DNA of 64,000 nucleotides from assembly GCA_029207755.1 (NCBI GenBank), contig JARCOQ010000016.1:6000501-6064500 (forward strand). The letters are read 5' to 3'. The notes below the pieces were generated by a model. That model was not told the origin of the DNA. It ran no database searches and worked only from the letters and a program-made list of their open reading frames with translations. Positions 11,987-25,300 of the stretch are shown here, piece after piece; within the stretch, counting starts at the first letter, position 1; each line of letters starts with the position of its first letter. The translations under genes and the position numbers were made by a program. The stretch is from Chamaea fasciata (taxonomy: Eukaryota; Chordata; Aves; Passeriformes; Sylviidae).

Positions 11987-12232
11987 GATTTTGGTCCTTC
12001 TCACTTCAAGGTCCACTTTCCTCCTGATAGAGGTGCTGCCAGTGCTGGGTTGGAAGATGGTCAGTCTTCTGCACTGTCCAGAATTAACTGCCCAGAAATG
12101 AAAGACAAAAAGGAAGAAGAAAATTCCATCCTACTGAAACCTCTGGAGGAATTTAGGTTGGCAGAATGTTGTTACTTGAACTGGAATGTGGCCAGGACAC
12201 CAGGATTAATGTTAGCACAAAATGCCATTTGA
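11987..12232 (+). other. Exon-like open stretch after a good acceptor (unassigned)
   Basis: A plausible acceptor (GTGTTTTCGTGCAG, AG at 11,985-11,986) is followed by 81 open codons to a TGA at 12,230. The predicted peptide has a charged part (EMKDKKEEEN) followed by LLKPLEEFRLAECC. I recognise no family, there is no obvious donor or initiating ATG at its start, and no partner exon was found. It could be an exon of an unannotated transcript, a relic of an old repeat, or chance. Confidence 0.2.
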
Positions 12233-12239
12233 TTGCAAG

Positions 12240-15200
12240 TGTTCGGATAACCTTGGATGAAAGTCTTAACTGAAAAGAGGCTCTTCTAACAGAAAAGGGC
12301 TCCCTGATGTTGGCTGGGACTTTGGTTCAGGGTTGACTCAGAGTATTTTTGCTTTTTGTTTCAGCAGTTTTTGAATGGGACAGGTCTTGAATGGTAACAG
12401 ATCTCCCCTACACAGCCTACAGCAAAGCTGATTATTTCCCAGAGAGAATTGCATGCCACAGACTGATGTCTCTTTTTAGAGATGTTTCCTGATATATCAT
12501 GCAAACAGGACAAATAGGAGCTTGACAGGAGACTTGCTAGGGGAAGGTCGTAAAGATTAGAAGGCAGGACAAATGTTCAGTGTTGAGAAGGCACTGGGGC
12601 AAGCTGATCTGCAGCCACATAAATGTGGAGTAGCTATTTGTGTCATGGAGTTGCTCCTGAGAAAGTGAGACCATCATTTGCCCCATTCTTGTTTTATTCT
12701 CCTCTCTGGTTGTTTCTACTGTCAATCCTCTAATACATATTATGGCTTGGGCTGGCAAAACCAGGTAGTTTCCAGCTAAAGCTTTGATGATTAAGAGCAG
12801 TGTTAATCAAAATTTCTTCTCTTTCTCTCTTTCTTTTTTCTTTTTTTCAATTAAATTGTAAATCTGTGGTGATGAACAACCAATAGCTTCCAGGGAGTGA
12901 GAAGTGTTCCCCCATGCTTGGCCATCTTCAGAAAACCCTGTCACAGTTACAGACCATGAAATATGGTTTCCAGCAGAACAGTGTTCCCCAAACCAGCTGG
13001 GACCAGCATTACAAATCAGCATTCTTTGCAGAAGTTTATTTGCTGTTGACTTGGAAGACACCTTAGAGCTTTGCAGAGGAGTTTCTGCTTTTCTTCACAA
13101 CAATGCAACATGTCTCCCTCAGCATCAGGTTCCACAGAGAAGCTGGAGACAGCAGGACTGATGTGTCTATAGCCATCCTTGTCCCCAAACCTGCTGTGGG
13201 AGGAGATGGCCCTTGCACTGTTCCTGGGTCCCACACGCACAGGGCAAAGGAAGGCATCCAGGGAGGGTGCTGAGGCAACTTGCCATAAATGATGAAGAGG
13301 GCTGTATCTGCAAAAGCCACTGCGTGTTCCCAAGGGACTGTATCCCTGTCTGGAGGAGAAAGAGGAGTGTGCAGCTCCATCTCTGGGAGCTCTCCTGTCA
13401 CTACAACTCCTTTACAATCAGGCAGGAGCTCCATGCAACAGGAACAATCCTTACAGGGCTGTGTGTCAGCTCCATGTGTGGATAAGCTGTATGTGAGCAT
13501 GAGACTTGCTTTGCTGTTTGTTTTTGAGGGCAAAACACGTTACTGCTGTTATGTGGTATGAATGTGACCTAAACTTTTTTTAAGTGGAGCTATTTTCCAT
13601 TCTACCCAAGCTCCACTGATGTTTTCCCTTGTTTTCCATGAGAAGACACTGATTTTCCCTTTTCCTCCAGCTCAGTCTTCCCATTCCTTTCCTGCAGCAC
13701 TAAAGACTTGCATATGAGCCAAGATCTGATTCCTCTAAGAATATACTTAATTTAATATTCCTTTTCCCAGCCTTCATTATTTTTCATTTATAGGTTAACC
13801 AGCACCTGAGATGCTTAGTGCTTTCCCTAACTTTGTTTTGACTAGTTAAACTTTTAAATTAAACATTTTTATTCCTCTCTCCTTCAGTTTGAAGATCATT
13901 GTATAATTCTGCATTTTAAAAAAACAGCAAACGGAGAAGTAGTCACAGATACATTTTGCAGAGAAGAGATAGATGACATAAAGGATTGAATATACTATCC
14001 CACAGATATCCCTGCATCTGACAAAATAGGCCAAACTCATTCTTTACGTGGCTTCACCAGGGATGAACAAGCCTCGGGGGCTGTAGGGGAGATCACGTGC
14101 TGACTTTTTGTATATTGAGTCCCTGGAACATCGAATATGTGCTTGATATGCAAGAGTAGGCTGAAATTTGCAATCATCTCCATGAGTGCAATTGAATCTG
14201 AGTCAGGAGAAGTGACACCTGCATGATGAAGAAGGGCATTCATTCTGCTCTGTTCAGGTCTGTACCAGCCTACTCGTGTGGACAGAGTTCGGCATGTACT
14301 ATCCTGGGCAGAGGGATCACACAATCATGCTCCAAGGATCATCTTCTATATATATTTCCCCTACGTGCTGGACATCTCAATGCTCTGCTGACAAGTGCAT
14401 GAGCACACCCCTTCTTATCTGCGTGTCTTCTCTGTACATGCACAGCAGCAAAACAGCAGCACATTGGACTTACCAATATGAGTGGGGCAAAACCTGCCGT
14501 GTGACCTTCATGTGGGGCTGCCTTTCCTGCTGGAAGGTCACTGCTGTCTTGGGGACATCAATGTCACTGCAAGGAGTCCCCCCTTACTGCAGGCAGATGT
14601 GATACATCTGTGCAGGTCTGTGGTGCTGTGCATCTCACACACCTGCTCCCCATGCCCAACATTAATAGCAAGACTTGGTACAAAAGACTAGAAGTCTCAA
14701 AGACAGCACATGAAGAGAGAAGGAGAGACCAATGCACGTCACCACTGCCTTAAAAGGAAGCATAAGAGGAGAAAATTCTTAGGTGATATCTTATCACCAG
14801 GAATGGTCCTTTTGGGAATGGTGCAATGAAGAGCTTTTGAGAAAATGTTGTTGAAGGAATTTTTGTTGGAAATGTTATTTCGACACATCAGGCCATATTG
14901 TTTTGATCACTCCCTTTTCAAAAGTAACTTTTAGGTTACAGTGTTCTGCTTTGATGATTTTTCAAACAAAGTTGCAGTCATTTCACTTCATGTTGGTTTT
15001 TTTATCCACATTTTATCTTACATGGGAAAAGTGAGCCAAAGAAAACATTTGATTGACCCAAACTACCTGCAGGACACTCTGTTTTTGTGGAAACCTCTAA
15101 AATATATCTTCCTTTTTCCCTATTTGGGTGAAGATTTTAGGATGTCTCACGTTTTGGAGAAAGGACAACACACTCCGATCAGGGCATGTGGTACCTAGAC

Positions 15201-18200
15201 CAAGGTGCTAAACCAAGACTGGTACTGAATCACTCTCTGGTGCATCTGAATGCAGAAGGGTTTTGTATTTATCTACACAGTGATCCCATATTTCAGTTGT
15301 GCCACCATGTGAGCACCATCCCTGGGCAAAGCTGGGCTCAGTGCTTCACAGAAAGGCTTTTGGGACCATGTGCTGCAATCTTATACCCTCTGAAACACAA
15401 CCCAGGCCTCCCTGGGGGGATCACCAGTGGGATTATCCCTCAAGAAGGGCACTCGGGTGCCCTTGGTGAGTGACTTAAGTAGAGAAAGCAGCACGTCTTG
15501 CTGGGGAGAAAAAAACAACCTTGGCAGGTGACCTTTGTGCAAGACAAGTGCATGGCAGTCCTCCTTTGGAGGAGGGAAATGTGATGTGGTGGCAGGTAGA
15601 AGGGTTAGACCCACTCCAGCCCCTTTGGACTTCCAGTCAAGGCTGCAGTTCCGTGTTCCTTCCCTATATAAAGTAGGAAACACCCAGTGTTTCTCCACAC
15701 TTTGAGGAATTCTTACTCAAATCCCCTGTGTATACATACATGTATAAAATCAGTTACTGAAAGCAAGAGAACAGAACTACTAGGAAAGTAAGCAAGGTCC
15801 TCCAGAGAGAGGGATGCAAAATATGTATCCAATAAAACTTTCCTGATGATATCCATAAATACAGAACTGAAGTGCTGGCACTGCTGTCCTCTCCAGTACC
15901 ATCCCACCAGAAATGTGTAGCTCACATCCTGAGTCATCCCCAAGGAGAGCAATAGATGTTATACACTGGAAATAGTTTCATTTCTAACTGGCCCAAGCAC
16001 ACTTCATCCCTCTTTTGTCAGGCAAGAGGAAGATGAAGAATTTTAATATCTCCTGATGAGATCATGGGACCTCTGAGCCCCTAGGCTTATTCAATGCAGT
16101 CAGTGCATTTTGCCAGTTCCATGCAGGAAACTGCAGGTGTGGTAGAAGTTGGACTCCCAGACTCCCCTGCTGCAAGGACAGGAGACTGACGATGCTTGTG
16201 TAGAAAGTTAGACTTTTCTGTTTCCTCTGTGCAGGACCACGAGATCTCCATTTTCAGATGAGGGAGACTCTTTTTTAGGCTCATGAGTTTATAGCAAGGT
16301 ACTCTAATGGCTTTATTTCCAGAAGTAGGGATGATGGATTCCCACTTGAATAGACAGGTCTTTAGGCAGATGTGTTTGGTGGGATCTAACACTTCGTTTA
16401 CCCTGGGAGACTGTAGCTTGCTGCATCCACTCCTTGCTTAATCCCAGCCTGTAAGCTGAAATAGGGAGCTCACAGCCTCTACTGTCCCCTCCAAAATAGT
16501 TGTCAGCATACAGAGAGGGGTGGCTCCCAGGAACCTGCCCTCACCCCACTGTGATGCTCTTGAAGTAAATTTCCCTGAGAATAAGTGACCGATGGCCGCA
16601 ATTACAGGATGAGCTCTTTGGAACAGATCCAGACCTCTCTGTGGTAGAGTCGAAGGGCAAGAAAGACCTTTCAAACATCCTACAGCTGTGAAGTGGCTTT
16701 GCTTTGAACATAAACAAGAAATACATTTTCAGAGCACTTGGAATCCACAAGCGAAATGGGAAAAAAAATGAGGAAATCAAATGACTGAATTACTAACTCA
16801 TCAGAAGCCAGTAGGGATTGTGGCAATACAAGCTACATTATATTGTCAATTTGTATTGTACATTGGGAACAACAACAATCACGTTATTTTGAAATTAAGA
16901 GTAACCTGGAGGGGGAAAACAAACTAACAGTATACCACGTAGTTGAGAGGGAGAGAGAATTTGTATTTGGCAATAATCAATACTCATGTATGTCTTCTAA
17001 TTGACTCAGCCCAGTCTTCCTCTGGGATGTGACAGTGACAACTGAACTCCTCTTCCCGTTTGATGGATTTGGTTGTGCTGCAACTGTAAATAGAGAGTGC
17101 ACCAAAAATGGCTTTGGTTTGTCCTCAGCATCTGAGCACCAACTCTGCTGGGTCCCAAATATCAGCCAGGCAGGACAGGAGCACTGATGCTGTCTTGGCT
17201 GGGACAGCTGGGGGTCACAACTAAGAATATATCACCCGTCTACTAAGAATATATCACCCATCTACCTCCTCCTGTCCCCAGCATTCAGCTGCAATCATGT
17301 AGAACAAGCATTTTCTAAAGAATCAAATGATCATTTCTGGTGGCTTTCTCAACAATTTGATCCTTGTCCTGTCTCCTAAAATATTTTTAAAATATTCTGC
17401 TCCCAGAGGCATTGAGTGGATCACTTGATCAGTATGGCCCAGTGCTTGGGGATCCACAGCTGAAATGTGTATTGTTCCTTTGAAATCTGAGGTCCTTGCT
17501 TATGTGTGCAAATCTGCAGTTGTTGTTGGATTCATGATGGAAATAATTGCGAGGTCCCAGGGCTGTCATCTGGCATGTGGCCAGGGCAGACCTCAGGCGC
17601 CCTTTTCTCACATCTCCACGCCTGGGCACTTCTTAACTTGTATTACTTCCTCTGTCCCTCCGCTGTGGCTGGAGGCACATCCAGTTCAAATGAAAGGCTT
17701 CCCTTTTCCCTCTTGAAATTGCTGCTTGTGTTGCAAACTCAAGCTCTTCATTTGGTTTGCACTGGGGGATGAGTCAAAGCCCTGGCCTATTCATATTTCA
17801 CATCATGTGCACGTTAATTGGTGCTTTACAACCCAGGAACTTCCTAAGGAAGCACACATTTGGTCTCTTAACAATTTTACTACAAACACATTTCGCCCCC
17901 TTCCTTTTCCCTCTTTGTCATAGATAAGATTCATTTTTTTCTGGACATGAATCCATTGCCTGAGGTTTCTCAAATCTCTGCTCTGGGACAGTGAATTCTT
18001 ATCTCTGAGGCAGAGTGGGAAAAGAAAAAGTAGTACATGAGGGGAACTGTGACTCATGCAGAAATTGAAATGATGAAGCAGATGCTGCTATTACAAAGAC
18101 CCAGAGGTGTTCAAAGACCTACTGGTGGAAAGGCAAAAGCCTGGGCTTTTCAGTCTTGAAAGCTTCTGCATTTTGAAGCTTTGAGCACCAGATGAGGGTT

Positions 18201-18790
18201 GCAGACTCAGGAGCTCTCTGCTTGCCTGCTAAGTCCTTTCCATGTCAGCAGCAGTGCAGCTGCTGAGCCGAGAGCTCGACTGCAGGCAGCACGCAGCCGA
18301 TTTAAGATCTGATTTAAGCCTGATCAATAGAAGATCTGTTAAAATTTGAAATGGTGCTGCCTTCTTCTCTGCAACAGGAACTTTAATTTACTTCTTTTTT
18401 CCTCTGAAGGGGCTGAATCTGAATGAAAGAAAATAAGGAGAAAGCATGCCTGATTTTTCTGTTTCGATGAATGAGCTGAAGGAGGCACCTATGTGTCTGT
18501 CATCCTGAAAAGCTCCTTGTTTTGATGGAGCCATAATGGATTTTTCAAAAGACTCTTTGAGTGCCTCACCCAGCTCTATTGGAAACAGTTCTGTTTTGAA
18601 GCTGGCACCTTGCCATGTCTATTTATATTCAATATTGCCTTCAAAAATAGCATCACTTCTATCTTTTCCCAATATTCAGGGCAGTGTTAGTACATAGGAT
18701 GATGGGCTGGCCTTGCCTCCCCTGTGCTAGAGAAAATGCTTCAGGGGAACCCAGACAAACTCCTCCTCAAGGATGGGTAAAATTCTCAAA
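12240..18790. other. Gene-free intergenic DNA
   Basis: I see no recognisable gene or young repeat. A pyrimidine-rich run lies at 12,815-12,850 and a 22-bp tandem duplication at 17,220-17,263 (listed separately). A 156-codon minus-strand frame at 13,533-13,063 overlaps open frames on the other strand and resembles nothing known. Confidence 0.5.
17220..17263. repeat. 22-bp tandem duplication
   Basis: ACTAAGAATATATCACCC plus TCT-type ends occurs twice head to tail with one difference. This is a simple local duplication. Confidence 0.9.
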
Positions 18791-18799
18791 TTCCTTTGC

Positions 18800-19400
18800 C
18801 ACACAGATAGCATTTTAGACATCACAGAAGGGAGAAAAGACCTGTAGACTAACAGGAAAGAAAAGTTTACAGCTCTTGTCATGGAGACTCCCCAGCATCT
18901 GAAAGTTACCTACTTTCAGACCCTGTAAACAGTTCTCTGTGTCTAACCTGATTTGCTCTCACTGCAACTTAAACCCGTGTCATCTTGTCCTGTCTGCTGC
19001 AGCTGTGCAGGACAGACTGTTCCCTTCCTCAGAAGGTTATCTTTTAAAGGCCTTAAGGACTGAATAGTTAAGCTGAAGGGGACGCAAGGCTAACATCTCT
19101 CCTCTGCCACTTGTTAAGCTATGCAAGGAGAGGAACCATTCCTCATCTGGATCTGCGGGAGAGACCATTATCCTGCAGCTGCCATTATCCCAGCTCCTTT
19201 CTGGAAGAAAAGTCATGCCTCTGTTCACTCCCACCCTGCATGTGAGCAGTTTGTGCCTCCTGCTGAATTGCAGTGCCTGGCTGTTGTCCCCCATTTGCAT
19301 TTCACCTCAGTAACTGGGGCTGTTTCATCCAACTTGTCTAAATAATTTTGAATTCTAACCTTGTCCCCAAAGTGTCCTTGCCATCCCTCCCCAATCACTC
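18800..19400 (-). mobile_element. Degraded CR1 LINE fragment, antisense
   Basis: Read on the minus strand, about 19,340-18,860 follows the CR1 layout. It has an ACTGAGGTGAAATGCAAATG segment, then GACAGGACAAGATGACACGG, then a TTTAAGTTGCAGTGAGAGC segment, and a block ending GGGGAGTCTCCATGACAAG. These match the known CR1 runs 'gacaggacaagaggcaatgg', 'cttaagctgcagcaggggag' and 'gtggaatctcc'. There are many substitutions and indels, so it is old and the edges are approximate. Confidence 0.55.
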
Positions 19401-20908
19401 TTGTCTGCATGCATAATAACCTGCTCCTACATCCCTCACTGTGTCTTCCATGCAAACAAAATGGAGCAAACACAGGAGAACGTGCAGCCCAGCTGTCCAT
19501 ACAGTCTGGGAGCCGCTGGATGCAGCAGATCTGCAGGGACCTGCCATCTCATATTGTGCCTGCCTGGGGCCACAGTCCTTTCACTGCATGCTCGGTGGTT
19601 TCAGGGGCACTAAAATAACAAGGCAGAGCCTTGTCACCCCACAAGTTGATTGTGATGCAGCACCATTACATCACATGGCTGTGGAGGTGGCAAGGCAAGC
19701 AGAGGGCCTTTTCCCAGGAAGACCTTTCCTCCTCTGTAGCAGTTGGCTGCAGGATGGGTAAGGTGCCCAGTCATGTTGTGACTCCCAAGCAATCCATTAT
19801 CAAAAGCCTTTTTCCCCTTTGAAGTATCCTCAACTTGGTGAGCGTGCAGCCTTATCTCTCCCTGTGCCAAATTCTCCTTAATGAGGTTTATCCAGCTTTG
19901 CCAGCATGGCTTAACATTGTCCATCCAGTCCGGCCAGAAAGGATCCTTTATTTTGCTAACATAATTAAAAGCAATAAGCGGCCCATGGTGTGCAGCGATA
20001 ATGGTATTGATGCTGTAATGCCCCGCAGACAGAGCTTGGGATTTAGAGAAAGTTTCATTCTGTGTGCAACGTTAGCAATTTCTCCAGCTCCCTTCCTGAA
20101 CAATTTCTCTGTCTATTTCACATCCTATGCTGGAATTTTGCCTCCTGCCTGTTTACATTAAAAATGCATTGTACATGTGTTGAAAACATTGAGTTCTATG
20201 TTGCTGGCAAGGAAGGATGCTGTTGTGCTTAAGAAGCACTCTCTTATATTATTATCACTTTTGTTTAATTTAGTAGGATTATTTTCTCTAATTCCAAAGC
20301 TGGGAAAAGACTCCTGTAAATATTCTTCCCACTAGCCAATTTTTGTATCTTCCAAACCCATGTATAAGCTGACTTGCTTATGAAATGCCACATCACCAAT
20401 GCTGATTAAAATGCTGATTTCCCTCCGTTAGCTTTCTCCTGTGCTTTGGATCAAAAATATACAAAGCGAAGGTAATGTCATTTAAAAGAGCTCTAAAGGG
20501 CTTGCTGCAGCACAGGGAGCTGGGATTTATGCTAGCAACAGAGCAGTGCTAGGCTGGGGAGATATTGAGGTTTCTAAACTCCACAGAAGAGTCACATGGA
20601 CTAGGAAAAGTGAGATTGAGCAACTCTGCACCTGTAGGGACTGGATGTTCAAATGCACTTTACCACCCTCCATAAATAAGCCTCAGAGGGATTTTCTATG
20701 GGTCTCACTGCTGTCATATCTAAGCACCTTACTGTACAAACAGAGTGTGTCAGGGAGGGGAATTAAACCCCCATCTCTGAGCCCTAGAGCTTTAACTACA
20801 TGGACATTTCTAGTGTTTATAATATAACTCGATCCTGGTAAACTAGAGGCCCAAAATGAGATGTAATGAGGGGGAATATGCCTGAAATGCTGAGTGTGGG
20901 TTGAAATC
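19400..20908. other. Gene-free intergenic DNA
   Basis: No exon, CpG island or clear transposon is seen. Small frames on both strands overlap one another and show no family resemblance. Confidence 0.5.
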
Positions 20909-21108
20909 GGAGAGGAGAGGAGAGGAGAGGAGAGGAGAGGAGAGGAGAGGAGAGGAGAGGAGAGGAGAGGAGAGGAGAGGAGAGGAGAGGAGAGGAGAGG
21001 AGAGGAGAGGAGAGGAGAGGAGAGGAGAGGAGAGGAGAGGAGAGGAGAGGAGAGGAGAGGAGAGGAGAGGAGAGGAGAGGAGAGGAGAGGAGAGGAGAGG
21101 AGAGGAGA
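20909..21108. repeat. Perfect pentanucleotide microsatellite, AGAGG unit, about 40 copies
   Basis: Two hundred bases of uninterrupted 5-bp repeat are purine only on the plus strand and pyrimidine only on the minus strand. Because five is not a multiple of three, every frame reads the same 5-residue cycle, which explains the long simple-sequence frames on both strands. The lack of any substitution implies recent expansion or active length change. Assembly may have set the copy number. Confidence 0.98.
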
Positions 21109-22079
21109 AGATCCTGTGGCAGATGATGTACCACTTGGAGGCTTTGTGTGTAAGACCCAGGATCTGTTTGCATTGTCCAGCACAGGGGATGCCACAGAGG
21201 AATCACAGATTGGGGCATGTCAGTAAGAGACCAGCATGGGAAGTTGCAGGGAGGGGTTACAGGACAAAAGATTAAGGAAATTAAATCTGTAGAGGAGAGT
21301 AGGGGATATTCAGGCCAAGATATAAGGGTGTAAGGAGCCCTGCCTGAAGGAAGGAAATACATGATTTTGCTTAATTAGTGACTGACAAAACTGTACCTTG
21401 TGGCCATGAGCTGCAAGAGAAAAAAAAATTCCATTTACATAACTGAAACCCACATTTCAGCAGTGAGCCTGACTGGGGTTTGGGCCCTGCAGTGGAACTG
21501 GGATCACTCAGTGCACAGCACATGTGTCCCCAGTGCAGGCAGGAGGGGCTGCGGCAGTAACTGGAGGATGCCGTGGGTAGGATGTGTATTTTTTCCCACA
21601 CTTTGCGAGGCAGTGGAGGATTGGAGGAGGAAAGCTCTCAGGGGGCCAAGTGGCAGCTGTTCAATGGCAGCTGGCAAGAGCACATTGGGAAGCCCCACAG
21701 AGCCACGTGTCTGCACAGGTGAGCTGGGACAGAACTGCCTCGTGTCTGAGGCTGGCCGGGGAATGGAGTCCCTTCCTCCCTGGGACCAAAGGCAGAGCTT
21801 GGGATAACTTCCCTCAGCTGAGACATCCAGTTTGTCTCATTCCAAATCCATCATGCCCAGCAGCACGAGGCCATCAGAGACCAGCATGAGCTGTTGGTGA
21901 TCTCTCAGCCTTCAGGAACACAATAACATGTCTGTTGGATCTTTTTAAGCATTCACCAGGTCAGTGCTTTATCCTTGAGGGAAATAACCTTGTGCTGAAC
22001 AGTTTGATTGTCTAGTGCTAATATAACAGGAGAAAACCTGTTAAATGTTGGCCTGGAAGGGTCTTTTGGGTTTAGAATA
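21109..22079. other. Gene-free intergenic DNA
   Basis: No recognisable exon or transposon is seen. Overlapping frames on both strands at 21,400-21,900 look like chance openings in moderately GC-rich DNA. Confidence 0.5.
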
Positions 22080-22197
22080 GCTTCTCTTTTTCCTTCCTTC
22101 TCCCCTTTCCCTTTCCTTTTTATTTTCTTTAATTCTTTTGCCCCTCCCTTTTCACTCTTCCTTTCCATTTCTTTTCCCCTTTTTCCTTTCACCCCAG
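22080..22197. repeat. Polypyrimidine tract upstream of the SINE
   Basis: About 115 bases of nearly pure C and T (TTCC, TTTCC, CCCC patterns) with only a few A bases. It sits about 20 bp before the SINE head. Confidence 0.85.
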
Positions 22198-22217
22198 ACC
22201 AGAAATGAGCAACAGCA

Positions 22218-22358
22218 ATGAAATTAGCTCTGCTGGTCAGAGCACGGTGCTAATAACGCCAAGGTTGTGGGTTTGATCCCTATACGGGCTATTTACTAGG
22301 AGCTGGACTCAATGACCCTTGTGAGTTCCTTCCAACCCCATGATTTCTGTGATTCTGA
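22218..22358 (+). mobile_element. TguSINE1-like SINE (tRNA-Ile head, CR1 tail)
   Basis: The head reads like tRNA-Ile(AAT): TTAGCTCTGCTGGTCAGAGC (A box region), GTGCTAATAACGCCAAGG (anticodon arm) and GTGGGTTTGATCCCTATACG (B box). The tail, GACTCAATGACCCTTGTGAG, TTCCTTCCAACCCCATGATT, then TCTGTGATTCTG, is a CR1-type 3' end. This head-tail combination defines the TguSINE1 family of passerines. Several B-box changes (for example TTTGATCC for TTCGATCC) show it is not a working tRNA gene. Confidence 0.88.
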
Positions 22359-25300
22359 AATGAAAGCAGGGAAGCCAGACCTGTGTTCTGTTTCCCTGCT
22401 CTCCCAAAGGCTGGCCATCCCTCACGTCTCCCTCAGAAAAAATCCCTACCAAACACTTGAGTTTTTCTGCATTTGTGCAACAATCTCTTTCTTCTGCTCC
22501 TTGCTTGAGAAACCTGCACAGCAGGACTGTCCTGGATTGCTTCCCACTCTCTGTGCACCAGCAGCTGGCCAAGAAGAGCTGGCTGAGACCACCAGGCTCC
22601 TGAGGCTCTGCAGACAAAGACATCCCATCCAGACAATGTGTTGGCCAAGGTAACACCTGGACCAGCTGTGGCTGATCTCTCCCTCACCTCAGCACAGGTT
22701 TCCCTGTCACAGTAGCACATGGCACTTCAAAGGAATAGCCTCAGGGCTTCTCCTCTCCTGGCACTGCTGAGACACTGGTGGCCTGTCAAAAACAGCAGGA
22801 GAGGGACATGGTGGACTCTAGAGTGCATCTCCCATGCAGATGTGACTCTGAGCATTTGCTCGTGTTTTTTAAAGGAGAAAAGAACAAGAAGCCTGTACAT
22901 TCATCACCTGGGTGAAACGTCCCATGGAGAAGCACTTTGTTGGCAAAGTCCCTTTCCCCTGGGAGCTGAAGACAGGCAGTTTTGTGGTCCATACAGCTGT
23001 TGAAGCAAGCATTTGCTCTGCTAACAGCAATGCCAGGAGGCATTTTGCTCCTGCATTTGTGTTTGGGTGTTGGGCACATGGAGTAATCCTCTCCAAGGAG
23101 TGAGGAGTGTGAGCAAAGCCCTCACAGCACTGAAATGAAGATGTTTGTGAGCTTATAGGCTGTGATAGAAGACAGTGCAATCCATGCTGGGAAAATGTCA
23201 CTGCAGAGAGCACAGATCATTCTACAAGGTGATGGCCTTACTGTTAAGGTGGCCTTGTAAAGAGATGATTCCCCAAATCAACTAATCTTCTGTATCCCTG
23301 ATTGTTCATGGGTCTTTGCACATCTTCCAGGGCAGTGAAAGATGCCTATTGACCCTCTGCAATTAGTACCCTGGCTTAATTGACTTTAGCATTCTCCCGA
23401 GTTCCTCAGAGATGAATGGCTCCATCTGCTCATCCAGGACAAAGGTGGCTCTCCCCAAGATGCAGGTACAGATGAGAAGCAGTTGTGGGGCAAACCTCCT
23501 ACTCTTCACACATGGAGGAAGAGCTTTAAGGCTGCTGTCAAGGGGTGAGAGGCTCCTGGGACCATGCCATAGCCCACACCTGCATTGATCCCAATCATCC
23601 TGTTTGCTCTGGCAGGGTTGTGGGGGAATGCTGTGCCAGCCCCTCTGCCAGCTCAGCCCATTTTTGAGCTTCAGGGGCAGAGGCACTGGAGCTCACTCTC
23701 TGCTTGCATAACTGCATCCTTCACGTCTCAGTGGCTTGGTTGGGGTCTGGGCAGGCGCACGTGAGCTGAGCTGCGTTTGCTGCTGGAGCCTTGAGGGGAA
23801 CTGGGAACATCCATGCATGTAAAGCCATCAGCTCCAGAGTGAAACCTCTGCCTGACCCAGTAATCATTGGCAGGGATGAGCAGAGAAACCACTCCTGACA
23901 GGCTTTGCCAACCTGGCTTTTTGCAAAGGATGTGTTCAGGGACCTTAAAAACCCAATGTCTGGGCTCTGGCTTCAAATACATCATTCTCCTGCCTTTGCT
24001 GTCATTAGGGGATGTGATGAAGCCACCCCCCAGGTGCTGAGTCTCATTTAATCTCATGTAAATCTGCTAATATTCTATGCCTTGGATCCCTAAATTGTGC
24101 TGTCCCAGTCCCTGGTTTGGACAACAGAGACACAACTCTGCATCTTGCCGAAGGCCCTGAGATGCTGCTTGGTTTTTAAGGTTGGCTTTGTGCCTGCGTG
24201 AGAGCCTGACCTTGCAGGAGGAGGTCTGCCAAGAGGATCTTCAGCTGCTGCTTCTTCAAATGCCACACACGGAGCCTGGCTGGGACTGAAGCAGGGACAG
24301 CAAGGCTGGGAAGAGATACTGACTCCAGCCCATCTGCCTGACACCAAGGAAATGTGCTCCTGCCCACCATAGAGACAAAAGTGTTTCTCCTATGCAGAGG
24401 CTGCAATGTGCCCCAGACCTTAACCCCTTCTCCATGGTGCCTGGGGACCCCTTTCAGGACAATTGCTGAGAAGGCTGTGGGGCACAGCAATCAGTGTCAC
24501 CCTTGGCATGGGCACAGTGATATCCAATGGAGTTGGTCTGTGTTGGCATCCCGTAGCCCATGTAACCTGTCATGGTGTCCCAGTGTTTCAGGGTTCCCTG
24601 GTTTCCCTGGGCACAGAAATTGCTCAGCTTGGCCTCAAATGTCTCAGCTCTTGCCACTGAATTCCACAAACCGTGTCAGTGTCCAGTGCCCATGCTGCTC
24701 ACTGGCTGCTGTAGGTTGGTGTTCACCACATGCACTTCTCCATCAAGCCCAGGGTTGCTAGAAGCAGCAGAGTTCCTGGCTCTCATTCTGCTCTCTCCCT
24801 GAAACCAAGAGACTTCAAAAGAAGCAGGCTTGGGACTTGCTGGGCAGGATGCAGCAGGAACATGTCCTGGGAGCAGGTTCTTTAGCTCTTGGAGCACTTG
24901 TCCTAGTGCTGTTCCTTCCAGGTGCAAGGGGAGCGTGGAGTGACCTGCAAACAGCCCCCCCTGCTCCAGCCTGTCCCTTTCTAACACCCTTGAGCAGCAA
25001 CAGGACAGGGGATGCTCATGCACAATTCCCCTTGAGAACTGAGCTAACCAGCCACTGGATGTCATTATTGCTCCAAACCAATACATTGAGGAATCTATTC
25101 CAGACCTCCAAAAAAATGTGAGTTATCGGTACTTAAAACGCTTAAAATGTGCTCCCCGAGGACACAAATCGGTTCACCTCTTCTCCTGCAGCTCTTGTGT
25201 TCGCCGGCGCACCTTCGCATGCCCGGGGACAGAGAGCCTGGGGTTTGGCACAGGGAGGACCCGATCCTGGGTGACCTCTCTGCCCTTCCCGGGAGCTCCT

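Noticed and set aside
13063..13533. 156-codon minus-strand frame
   Set aside because: Open frames of 90 codons exist on the opposite strand. There is no initiator context, splice support or known motif.
20683..21362. Proteins with long LLSSP or RGEER repeats
   Set aside because: These are translations of the AGAGG microsatellite in different frames, not genes.
22218..22290. Possible tRNA-Ile gene
   Set aside because: The A and B boxes carry changes, the 3' part runs into a CR1-like tail rather than a closed acceptor stem, and the whole fits a SINE.
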